Positions 1 to 5,152 of a stretch of 5,152 nucleotides of DNA are shown here, in pieces. The stretch spans positions 1 through 5,152 of the forward strand of contig JAFOXE010000116.1 of NCBI GenBank assembly GCA_017425765.1, given 5' to 3'. Numbering within the stretch: position 1 is the stretch's first letter; each line of letters begins with the position of its first letter. This stretch comes from Paraprevotella sp. Its GTDB lineage: Bacteria; Bacteroidota; Bacteroidia; Bacteroidales; Bacteroidaceae. The translations under genes were made by a program, and so were the position numbers. A model generated the notes under the pieces. That model searched no databases, had not been told where the DNA came from, and saw only the letters and a program-made list of their open reading frames with translations.

Positions 1-1287
1 CAAAGCACGTTGTTTGTCTTCGCCTTTTACGAGGAATGAGATGTTGTGATTGCTACCACCATATGATACCATAGCTACGGGGATATCCTTCAAGGCATCT
101 GCTGTAAGTGAAGTGAAACCTACATTATCTGCGGTGAGATCGCCCACCACACAGATAATGCACATATCTTCACGTACCTCTACAGTTCCGTATTTCATTA
201 AATCGGCAATGATATCTTTTAGGTATGACTTGTTGTCGATGGTTACAGTTACACCTACTTCCGAGGTACATACCATGTCAAAGCTGGTCTTGTAGCTTTC
301 AAAGATCTCGAATACTTTGCGTAAGAATCCATAGGCAAGAAGCATACGGCTGGATTGTATCTGGATGGATACAATGTTTTCTTTGGCAGCTACGGCTTTG
401 ATGGTTCCCTTCTGGATGGTATTGTTGATGGTTGTGCCTGGTGCCGATGGGTCCATGGTGTTCAATAGACGAACAGGTACACCGGCGAACTTGGCTGGTT
501 GAATACATGTGGGGTGAAGGATCTTTGCACCAAAGTATGCCAACTCGGCAGCTTCTTCGAAATGCAATTGACGCACCGGTGAGGTGTTCTTTACAACACG
601 TGGGTCGTTGTTGTGCATTCCGTCGATATCGGTCCATATTTGGATTTCTTCAGATTGAATGCCTGCACCAATCAAGCAGGCAGTATAGTCAGAACCACCA
701 CGTTGAAGGTTGTCGATTTCGCCGTACGCATTGCGACAGATGAAACCTTGGGTAATGTAGATTTGATATCCCGGATTCTCTTCAAGAATTTGGTTGATGT
801 GTTCGGTTATGTACTTCATGTCGGGCTCACCATTCTTGTCGGTACGCATATAATCGAATGCCGACAAAAGGATGGCCTTCACACCGCACTCTTGCAAGTA
901 GTTGGTTACCATGTTGGTGCTGATGATTTCGCCTTCAGCCAATACAGCCTTCTCCTCGAACATGGTGAAAAGTCCTTTAGTAAAACCACGCAAGTGATTG
1001 AACTCCTCCTTTAGAAATGCAAGTGTCTTGTTGCGATATTCTTCCGTGGCATAAAGTTCATGTACGTGTTCAATGTACTTTTGCTCCAACTTGTTGATGA
1101 TGTTGTTGGCTCCTTCCGGATTTTTCTTGTACAAATAGTCTGAAATCTCTACCAATGTATTTGTAGTTCCCGACATGGCCGAGAGTACCACAACCTTTGC
1201 TTCGCCATCTTCTGTGATGAGCTTGCAAACATCTTTCATTCTTGAGGCTGAACCAACAGATGTTCCGCCAAATTTCAATACTTTCAT
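1..1287 (-). CDS. lysC: Aspartate kinase (aspartokinase), C-terminus cut by window edge
   Basis: Cytoplasmic enzyme that phosphorylates L-aspartate with ATP, the committed step to lysine/diaminopimelate, threonine and methionine. I translated 429 residues from the ATG at 1287 to base 1 with no stop; the family is usually about 440-450 residues, so only roughly the last ten to twenty are missing. The N-terminal amino-acid kinase domain (about 1-285) starts KFGGTSV (5-11) and has RGGSDYTA (196-203), WTDIDGM (219-225) and AAELAYFGAKILHP (246-259). Two ACT domains follow (about 300-365 and 370 to the end). The first contains SSRMLLAYGFL (312-322) and FDMVCTSEVGV (336-346), which align with the lysine-binding region of E. 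coli LysC (M318, F324, D340, S345, E346). Lysine feedback inhibition is therefore likely, by inference. It is monofunctional as far as visible; a fusion to homoserine dehydrogenase is unlikely because the kinase lies directly before the edge, but cannot be excluded. It starts 21 bases after ftsE. The leader is A-rich with no Shine-Dalgarno sequence. Confidence 0.95.
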   Translation of the reverse strand, partial: MKVLKFGGTSVGSASRMKDVCKLITEDGEAKVVVLSAMSGTTNTLVEISDYLYKKNPEGANNIINKLEQKYIEHVHELYATEEYRNKTLAFLKEEFNHLRGFTKGLFTMFEEKAVLAEGEIISTNMVTNYLQECGVKAILLSAFDYMRTDKNGEPDMKYITEHINQILEENPGYQIYITQGFICRNAYGEIDNLQRGGSDYTACLIGAGIQSEEIQIWTDIDGMHNNDPRVVKNTSPVRQLHFEEAAELAYFGAKILHPTCIQPAKFAGVPVRLLNTMDPSAPGTTINNTIQKGTIKAVAAKENIVSIQIQSSRMLLAYGFLRKVFEIFESYKTSFDMVCTSEVGVTVTIDNKSYLKDIIADLMKYGTVEVREDMCIICVVGDLTADNVGFTSLTADALKDIPVAMVSYGGSNHNISFLVKGEDKQRAL

Positions 1288-1308
1288 CTTTTGTATGTTT
1301 TTTAGTTT

Positions 1309-2064
1309 TTATATTTCTATATTGTTTCCTTCGCTTTCAACCTCGCCGATGTTGAGGTGGGTGGGTTGTAGCGTAAAGGTGATATTGTTCGAGTGGAACT
1401 CGTGTGTACAATCTATTAGATGTTGATCAATGCAACGATATACGCGTCCGGGGAATTTTTGGATGAGGGCATCGTTGTGTGTACTCATCACTACCGCAGT
1501 TCCGGCTGCACATATTTCGTGCAAAAGGGTGGCGGTATGTTCGCTGGTTTCGGCATCGAGATTTCCGGTTGCCTCGTCGGCCAAAATCAATTTAGGATGG
1601 TTGAGTAGGGCGCGTGCAATGCACACTCGCTGTTGTTGTCCTCCTGACAATTCATAAGGCATTTTCTTGCCATGTTCCTTCATGCTCACCATATCGAGCA
1701 CTTCGTCTATACGTGCGCTGCGCTCTTTCTGTTTGTCCCATCCTGTGGACTTGAGCACAAACGAAAGGTTTTGTCTTACGTTGCGGTCGGTGAGAAGTTG
1801 GAAATCTTGAAACACAATGCCCAATTGACGACGAAGATCTTGAATTTGTTTTCTCCTGATTTGAGCAAGATTCATATCCAACACCTCGGCCTTTCCGCTT
1901 TGGATGTCCAACTCTCCGTAAAAAGTTTTAAGCAACGATGTTTTTCCGCTGCCTACTTTTCCGGTTAGGTAGATGAATTCACCCTCTTGTACTTGCAAGT
2001 TTACTCCTTGCAACACTGCGGCGTCGTTTTGATATATGTCTACGTTTTGGTAGTTGATAACCAT
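1309..2064 (-). CDS. ftsE: FtsE-like ABC transporter ATP-binding protein
   Basis: ATPase of the FtsEX type, which sits at the inner face of the membrane with FtsX and in studied bacteria controls peptidoglycan hydrolases during division. All ABC motifs are present: Walker A GKVGSGKT (35-42), Q-loop Q86 in VFQDFQLL, signature LSGGQQQR (139-146), Walker B LILADE (159-164) with E164, D-loop GNLD (167-170) and switch H196 in STHND. The stretch around the Q-loop (FQDFQLLTDRNVRQNL) resembles FtsE more than LolD or MacB. Two oddities: DEATGNLD where most of the family has DEPTGNLD, and a total of 251 residues against about 220-230, because of a polar tail (about 220-251) with no known domain. No FtsX permease lies in this window. 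The gene starts 53 bases after hisIE and ends 21 bases before lysC, so it appears to share their transcript. The ABC ATPase call is certain; the FtsE assignment rests on motif resemblance. Confidence 0.88.
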   Translation of the reverse strand: MVINYQNVDIYQNDAAVLQGVNLQVQEGEFIYLTGKVGSGKTSLLKTFYGELDIQSGKAEVLDMNLAQIRRKQIQDLRRQLGIVFQDFQLLTDRNVRQNLSFVLKSTGWDKQKERSARIDEVLDMVSMKEHGKKMPYELSGGQQQRVCIARALLNHPKLILADEATGNLDAETSEHTATLLHEICAAGTAVVMSTHNDALIQKFPGRVYRCIDQHLIDCTHEFHSNNITFTLQPTHLNIGEVESEGNNIEI

Positions 2065-2117
2065 GGTAGGATAATGATGTATGTATTCAAGTGCTTTCTA
2101 ATAGACTGTAACGCTTC

Positions 2118-2738
2118 TTAGTGTTTTTGCCAACCTGGTTTGTGGCGCTTCTGCAACTCTTCAGCCATCTGTTCGATACGCATTCCCTTTGAGGTGAGTA
2201 ATACGATAAGGTGATAAAGCATATCCGAACCTTCGTATACAAGGCGTTCGTCGGTTCCGTTCACGGCTTCGATAACGGCTTCAAGAGCTTCTTCGCCCAC
2301 CTTTTGTGCCATTCTGTTAATACCATCCTTGAACAAGCTGGTGGTATACGAACCTTCGGGCATTTCTTCGTGGCGCTTCTCCACAAAGTCCTGCAATTCG
2401 CTTAAGAAGAGAAGAGGGTTTTCGGCGTTTTTGTTTTCTTCTCCCCAACAAGTATCAGTGCCGGTATGGCATACCGGGCCTACGGGGTTCACCTTGATGA
2501 GTAGTGTGTCGTGGTCACAATCGTTTTTGATGCTTACTACATTCAAGAAGTTTCCACTTTCTTCTCCTTTTGTCCAAAGGCGATTTTTGGTGCGGCTGAA
2601 GAACGTAACTTTGCCACATTCTATTGTCTTGTCATAGGCCTCTTGGTTCATGTAACCCAACATCAGCACGTTCTTAGTTTCGGCGTCCTGAATGATGGCG
2701 GGTACCAGACCGCCCATTTTTTCAAAATCTATCTTCAT
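2118..2738 (-). CDS. hisIE: Bifunctional phosphoribosyl-AMP cyclohydrolase / phosphoribosyl-ATP pyrophosphatase
   Basis: Two-domain enzyme for steps 2 and 3 of histidine synthesis. The C-terminal HisE part cleaves pyrophosphate from phosphoribosyl-ATP, and the N-terminal HisI part opens the adenine ring of phosphoribosyl-AMP to give ProFAR. HisI (about 1-105) shows LMLGYMN (25-31), SRTKNRLWTKGEESG (48-62), the metal motif DCDHD (73-77) and GPVCHTGTDTCW (87-98). C74, C90 and C97 have the spacing (16 and 7) of the zinc cysteines of the family. HisE (about 108-206) has the MazG-like helices with EEALE (149-153) and EGSD (169-172), the usual magnesium-binding acidic residues. The length of 206 residues is normal for the fused form. 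It starts 25 bases after hisF; the leader is almost pure A/T with no Shine-Dalgarno sequence, as is usual in Bacteroidetes. No key residue is missing. Confidence 0.97.
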   Translation of the reverse strand: MKIDFEKMGGLVPAIIQDAETKNVLMLGYMNQEAYDKTIECGKVTFFSRTKNRLWTKGEESGNFLNVVSIKNDCDHDTLLIKVNPVGPVCHTGTDTCWGEENKNAENPLLFLSELQDFVEKRHEEMPEGSYTTSLFKDGINRMAQKVGEEALEAVIEAVNGTDERLVYEGSDMLYHLIVLLTSKGMRIEQMAEELQKRHKPGWQKH

Positions 2739-2763
2739 AATATATTATAATGTATATATGTTT

Positions 2764-3522
2764 TTATAATCGTATGCTTATACCTTCCCGGCTAAGATAT
2801 TGTTTCAACTCTGGAATGGGAATTTCACCGAAATGAAAAACACTTGCTGCCAATGCTGCATCGCTCTTGCCCAGAGTAAAGGCATCGCGGAAGTGTTCTT
2901 TTGCTCCGGCACCTCCGGATGCTATGACGGGGATGGTAAGGATGTCGGCCAAACGTGCCAATGCTTCGTTAGCATAACCTGTTTTTACTCCGTCGTGGTT
3001 CATTGAGGTAAAGAGAATCTCACCGGCACCTCGTTCGGCAGCCTCGTGAGCCCAATCGAATAAGGAGCGTTCTGTGGGAACACGCCCGCCATTTAGGTAG
3101 CACAACCACTCTCCATTAGTTTCTTTTGCATCAATGGCCACCACACACACCTGCGAGCCAAAGTGTCGAGCTATTTCGTCAATTAGTTCGGGGCGACGTA
3201 TGGCTGCTGAATTGATGCTTACTTTGTCGGCTCCGGCATTGAGAAGTCGTTCCACATCGGACAACTCGTTGATGCCTCCACCTACTGTAAAGGGGATGGA
3301 AATTTCTGCAGCTACGCGTTGCACCATGTCGGTAAAGGTCTTTCTACCTTCGTGGCTCGCAGTGATGTCAAGATATACCAATTCGTCTGCTCCCTGCAGG
3401 CTGTATGCTTTACCCAGCTCAACTGGGTCGCCTGCATGCCTTAGGTTTACGAAGTTGGTTCCTTTTACGGTTTGTCCGTCTTTTACGTCCAAACATGGTA
3501 TGATTCGTTTTGCTAATGCCAT
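2764..3522 (-). CDS. hisF: Imidazole glycerol phosphate synthase cyclase subunit
   Basis: Cyclase half of IGP synthase: it uses ammonia delivered by HisH to convert PRFAR to imidazole glycerol phosphate and AICAR, the latter feeding purine synthesis. The 252-residue (beta/alpha)8 barrel has catalytic D12 (IIPCLD) and D131 (VVAID), and phosphate-binding FTVGGGI (78-84) and ASGGAG (201-206). The ammonia-gate residues known from Thermotoga HisF (R5, E46, K99, E167) are present as R6, E47, K100 and E168. In the loop after strand 6, SMNHDG (173-178) replaces the common SIDRDG or SMDRDG; the second aspartate (D177) is kept while the first is asparagine. The gene starts only 3 bases after the hisA stop, which suggests translational coupling, and lies in the same transcript as its partner hisH. 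It differs from its paralogue HisA by these catalytic residues and the GTNFVNLR signature. Confidence 0.98.
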   Translation of the reverse strand: MALAKRIIPCLDVKDGQTVKGTNFVNLRHAGDPVELGKAYSLQGADELVYLDITASHEGRKTFTDMVQRVAAEISIPFTVGGGINELSDVERLLNAGADKVSINSAAIRRPELIDEIARHFGSQVCVVAIDAKETNGEWLCYLNGGRVPTERSLFDWAHEAAERGAGEILFTSMNHDGVKTGYANEALARLADILTIPVIASGGAGAKEHFRDAFTLGKSDAALAASVFHFGEIPIPELKQYLSREGISIRL

Positions 3523-3525
3523 AGT

Positions 3526-4257
3526 TTAAGCATTTTTTTCGGCCCACTCGGCCAATTCGGTTAATGAAATGCGGCCTTCGTAGATGGCTTTTCCGAATAC
3601 CACAGCCGGAATTCCTGATTGGTTAAGGTCGATGATGTCTTGCATTTGGCTCACTCCACCGCTTGCTATAAGATGACACTCCGGATGTGCTGCCATGATT
3701 TGCTCGTAGAGCTCGGTGGCAGGTCCTTGTAACATGCCGTCTTTACTAATCTCGGTGCAAAGTACATTCTTCACACCGGCATCCATGTAAGTTTTCAAGA
3801 AGGGTAAAAGTTCGCAAGCGCTGTTGTCCTTCCAACCGTTGATGGATATATAGCCGTTCTTTACGTCTGCGCCCAAAATGATGCGCGGAGTGTCAAATTG
3901 CTCTAACCATTGCATGAATAGCTCGGGTTTGCTCACGGCAATGCTGCCGATGGTCACCATTGCAGCACCACTATTGAATGCAATTTCAATATCTTGGTCG
4001 GTTTTGATGCCGCCGCCGAAATCTATCGTAAGATTTGTTTGCGAAGCAATCTTTTCAAGTATGCGATGATTTACAATGTGTTTGGAACGTGCTCCGTCTA
4101 GGTCTACCATATGCAAACGCTTGAACCCGTATGATTCGAATTCGCGTGCTACAGCCACAGGGTCTTCGTTGTACACCTTTTGCGTATCGTAATTGCCTTT
4201 GGTTAGGCGCACACACTTGCCGTCGATGATATCTATTGCAGGAATCAGTTCTATCAT
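3526..4257 (-). CDS. hisA: ProFAR isomerase (1-(5-phosphoribosyl)-5-[(5-phosphoribosylamino)methylideneamino]imidazole-4-carboxamide isomerase)
   Basis: Amadori isomerase that turns ProFAR, the product of HisIE, into PRFAR, the substrate of HisF. The 243-residue (beta/alpha)8 barrel is of normal length. Visible residues: catalytic base D9 in LIPAID, catalytic acid D131 in GADVKNG, VDLDGA (51-56), phosphate-binding DFGGGI (79-84) and GS (104-105), conserved GW (141-142), T168 with SKDGM (171-175), and the second phosphate site ASGGV (198-202) with FGKAIYEG (221-228). The ATG overlaps the hisH stop in an ATGA arrangement (4 shared bases), which fixes the start and implies translational coupling to hisH. 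No Shine-Dalgarno sequence stands out upstream. Sequence and context both exclude the bifunctional actinobacterial PriA alternative. Confidence 0.97.
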   Translation of the reverse strand: MIELIPAIDIIDGKCVRLTKGNYDTQKVYNEDPVAVAREFESYGFKRLHMVDLDGARSKHIVNHRILEKIASQTNLTIDFGGGIKTDQDIEIAFNSGAAMVTIGSIAVSKPELFMQWLEQFDTPRIILGADVKNGYISINGWKDNSACELLPFLKTYMDAGVKNVLCTEISKDGMLQGPATELYEQIMAAHPECHLIASGGVSQMQDIIDLNQSGIPAVVFGKAIYEGRISLTELAEWAEKNA

Positions 4258-4850
4258 AACGTTATGTCTAAGAAGTTTTGAAGAATTTGTTCGCCCACGC
4301 TTCCGCTCTTTTCGGGGTGAAATTGTGTGGCATAGAAGTTATCCTTGTGTAGAGCTGCGCTGTAAGGTAAGATATAGTCGGTGGTAGCAATGGTACAAGG
4401 GTTTGTTGGAACATAGAAGCTATGTACAAAATAGACGAAATCATTTTCTTTACACCCTTTAAATAAAGGACCTTTTAAGTCGGTCAATGTATTCCAGCCC
4501 ATGTGTGGAACCTTCTCCTCGTGGCAAGTAGGAGTGAATCGCTTTACATCGGCGTCGAAGATACCCAAGCAATCCACATCACCCTCCTCCGAGTGTCGGC
4601 ACATCAGTTGTTGACCGATGCATATTCCCAACACAGGTTGACGTAAGTCGCGAATGAGTTGATCTAATCCATGCTCACGTAAATAGGTCATCGTATTGCG
4701 AGCCTCACCTTGTCCTGGGAACAAGACTTTGTCAGCCGAAAGGAGTTCCTCCGGACTATCGGTTAAGATGGGGTCTACACCCAATCGTTTTAAGGCGTGC
4801 ACAACAGAATATATGTTTCCGGCATTGTATTTTACAATTGCTACTTTCAT
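4254..4850 (-). CDS. hisH: Imidazole glycerol phosphate synthase glutaminase subunit
   Basis: Class I glutamine amidotransferase that hydrolyses glutamine and passes ammonia to HisF. The 198-residue length is usual. The catalytic triad is complete: C77 in GICIGQQLM (75-83), H178 and E180 in QFHPEKSG (176-183). HVGWN-type interface sequence is present as HMGWN (116-120), and YFVHSFY (140-146) is typical. The oxyanion-strand motif, PGVG in Thermotoga HisH, reads PGQG (45-48), and the nucleophile elbow has GQ where many have GM. It is the first gene after the promoter at 4880-4887 and overlaps hisA by 4 bases. The start at 4850 fits the conserved beginning MKVAIVKYNAGN; there is no Shine-Dalgarno sequence, and a tiny upstream ORF (4870-4847) ends across this start. 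Confidence 0.97.
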   Translation of the reverse strand: MKVAIVKYNAGNIYSVVHALKRLGVDPILTDSPEELLSADKVLFPGQGEARNTMTYLREHGLDQLIRDLRQPVLGICIGQQLMCRHSEEGDVDCLGIFDADVKRFTPTCHEEKVPHMGWNTLTDLKGPLFKGCKENDFVYFVHSFYVPTNPCTIATTDYILPYSAALHKDNFYATQFHPEKSGSVGEQILQNFLDITL

Positions 4851-4870
4851 TGTGTTCTAATCAGGGTCAT
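4847..4870 (-). other. Possible 7-codon upstream ORF overlapping the hisH start
   Basis: On the minus strand an ATG at 4870 opens the reading frame MTLIRTQ, whose TGA stop shares bases with the hisH ATG (ATGA). It would begin within a few bases of the predicted transcription start. It contains no histidine codon, so it is not a classical his attenuator peptide. A run this short can arise by chance; the call rests only on the exact stop-start overlap, which matches the hisH-hisA junction. Confidence 0.25.
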
Positions 4871-4879
4871 AATTCTGCA

Positions 4880-4887
4880 CAAAGATA
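4880..4887 (-). promoter_or_regulatory. Bacteroidetes-type -7 promoter element before hisH
   Basis: On the minus strand these bases read TATCTTTG, a full match to the Bacteroidetes sigma-ABfr -7 consensus TAnnTTTG. It lies 29 bases before the hisH ATG, so transcription should begin near 4873-4877 and give a leader of about 25 bases. I see no clear -33 TTTG at the expected distance of about 19-21 bases; the region there is CGTCTTTTT-like. It is the only full TAnnTTTG match I noticed near a gene start in the window, so it probably drives the whole six-gene run. Confidence 0.68.
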
Positions 4888-4923
4888 ACGAAAATACCTT
4901 AAAAAGACGTTTGTTGTCGTAAA

Positions 4924-4943
4924 ATATGCGCACGCGTATGCGT
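4924..4943. other. Alternating purine-pyrimidine tract
   Basis: Twenty consecutive bases strictly alternate purine and pyrimidine, with a GC-rich core (GCGCACGCG, 4928-4936) inside otherwise AT-rich DNA. The core includes the palindrome ACGCGT (4932-4937) and an imperfect dyad around it with TGCG on both sides. Such tracts can adopt Z-DNA under negative supercoiling; that role here is inference. It lies about 37-56 bases upstream of the -7 element, where a regulator could also bind. Confidence 0.4.
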
Positions 4944-5035
4944 TTTTCTTGTATTTCGGATGTTTTTACTTTCATTTGCTCATTTTAGAGGGCTGAATTT
5001 ATTGATTTTTATACACCAAATTATAAGTAAAAAAC

Positions 5036-5047
5036 AGACGTACGTCT
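5036..5047. repeat. Perfect 12-base palindrome AGACGTACGTCT
   Basis: AGACGTACGTCT equals its own reverse complement. The flanks (ACA before, TGT after) almost extend it, with one extra T on the right. It lies about 185 bases upstream of the hisH ATG and about 150 upstream of the -7 element. It could be the site of a dimeric DNA-binding protein; no regulator is identified. Confidence 0.4.
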
Positions 5048-5077
5048 TGTTGCATTTTGTTGTACGCCTCAATTCAA

Positions 5078-5116
5078 CTACACCACGGTGTGGAGGATGC
5101 CTACACCATGGTGTGT
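5078..5116. repeat. Twin palindromes with direct-repeat spacing, able to form one long hairpin
   Basis: Two copies of a 16-base unit, CTACACCACGGTGTGG (5078-5093) and CTACACCATGGTGTGT (5101-5116), differ at two positions and are 23 bases apart. Each contains an inverted repeat; ACACCATGGTGT (5103-5114) is perfect and the other has one central mismatch. Together they can pair across a 7-base loop (5094-5100): 5080-5085 with 5109-5114, then 5087-5093 with 5101-5107, with one C-A mismatch and one G-T pair. On the plus strand a TTTT run follows (5116-5119), but no plus-strand gene precedes it; on the minus strand no T-run follows. It may be an operator pair, an interspersed repeat, or a hairpin linked to sequence beyond the edge. 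Confidence 0.5.
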
Positions 5117-5152
5117 TTTAGAAGGGATGAGGGATGCACATATCAACATGAA

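Larger units (their letters stand above)
4851..5152. other. Gene-free upstream region of the his run
   Basis: No open reading frame with a recognisable protein is present on either strand in these 302 bases. From left to right they hold the short hisH leader and promoter, an alternating purine-pyrimidine tract (4924-4943), an AT-rich stretch with no clear signal (about 4945-5034), a perfect palindrome (5036-5047), a pair of related palindromes (5078-5116) and a small tandem GGGATGA/GGGATGC (5124-5137). A plus-strand ATG at 5148 may or may not begin a divergent gene beyond the edge; five bases cannot decide that. Confidence 0.7.

Noticed and set aside
299..637. Minus-strand 112-residue open frame rich in Cys, His and Arg
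   Set aside because: It is on the same strand as the aspartate kinase but in another frame inside it. The real frame carries the kinase and ACT motifs.
613..1014. Plus-strand 133-residue open frame
   Set aside because: It lies wholly antisense to the aspartate kinase, whose conserved motifs are on the minus strand, and its translation resembles no protein I recognise.
3134..3529. Plus-strand 131-residue open frame
   Set aside because: Antisense shadow of hisF, with low-complexity Ser/Ala-rich translation and no domain or leader signals.
5013..5026. Second -7 promoter element on the minus strand (TATAATTTG)
   Set aside because: It resembles TAnnTTTG but has three rather than two bases between TA and TTTG, and it lies far from hisH compared with the exact match at 4880-4887.
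5080..5120. Rho-independent terminator
   Set aside because: The long hairpin is followed by TTTT only on the plus strand, where no gene precedes it. On the minus strand the bases after the stem are not T-rich.
4851..5152. Histidine attenuator or riboswitch upstream of hisH
   Set aside because: No run of histidine codons, no terminator/antiterminator pair next to hisH, and the predicted leader is only about 25 bases.
1..5152. CRISPR array, tRNA/rRNA, insertion sequence or prophage signs
   Set aside because: No regularly spaced repeats, RNA gene signatures, transposase or integrase sequences were seen; the window is nearly filled by intact biosynthetic genes.

Overview
The window looks like a Bacteroidales chromosome (Bacteroides/Prevotella type). 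The evidence is: protein sequences of that style (fused HisIE, HisH with a PGQG motif), AT-rich leaders with no Shine-Dalgarno sequence, and one good match to the Bacteroidetes -7 promoter element TAnnTTTG. This placement comes from recognition and was not checked by a search.

All six genes lie on the minus strand and read right to left: hisH (4850-4254), hisA (4257-3526), hisF (3522-2764), hisIE (2738-2118), an ftsE-type ABC ATPase (2064-1309) and an aspartate kinase, lysC (1287 to beyond base 1, lacking only its last residues). Gaps between genes are -4, 3, 25, 53 and 21 bases. No terminator-like hairpin or good internal promoter was seen between them, so one transcript is likely, probably started by the promoter at about 4880-4887.

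The four his genes cover the middle of histidine synthesis. HisIE converts phosphoribosyl-ATP through phosphoribosyl-AMP to ProFAR, HisA isomerises ProFAR to PRFAR, and the HisH-HisF complex turns PRFAR plus glutamine into imidazole glycerol phosphate and AICAR. hisG, hisD, hisC and hisB are not in the window, so the pathway genes are split or continue elsewhere. The last two genes serve other jobs: FtsE works in cell division and control of wall hydrolysis, and aspartate kinase is the entry step to lysine/diaminopimelate, threonine and methionine.

The right-hand 302 bases (4851-5152) carry no convincing gene. They hold the hisH promoter, a 7-codon upstream ORF whose stop overlaps the hisH start, a 20-base alternating purine-pyrimidine tract, a perfect 12-base palindrome, and a pair of near-identical palindromes that can also fold together into one long hairpin. 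The genes are all intact and ordinary. The unexplained structure is confined to this upstream region, and I do not see a new multi-gene system.
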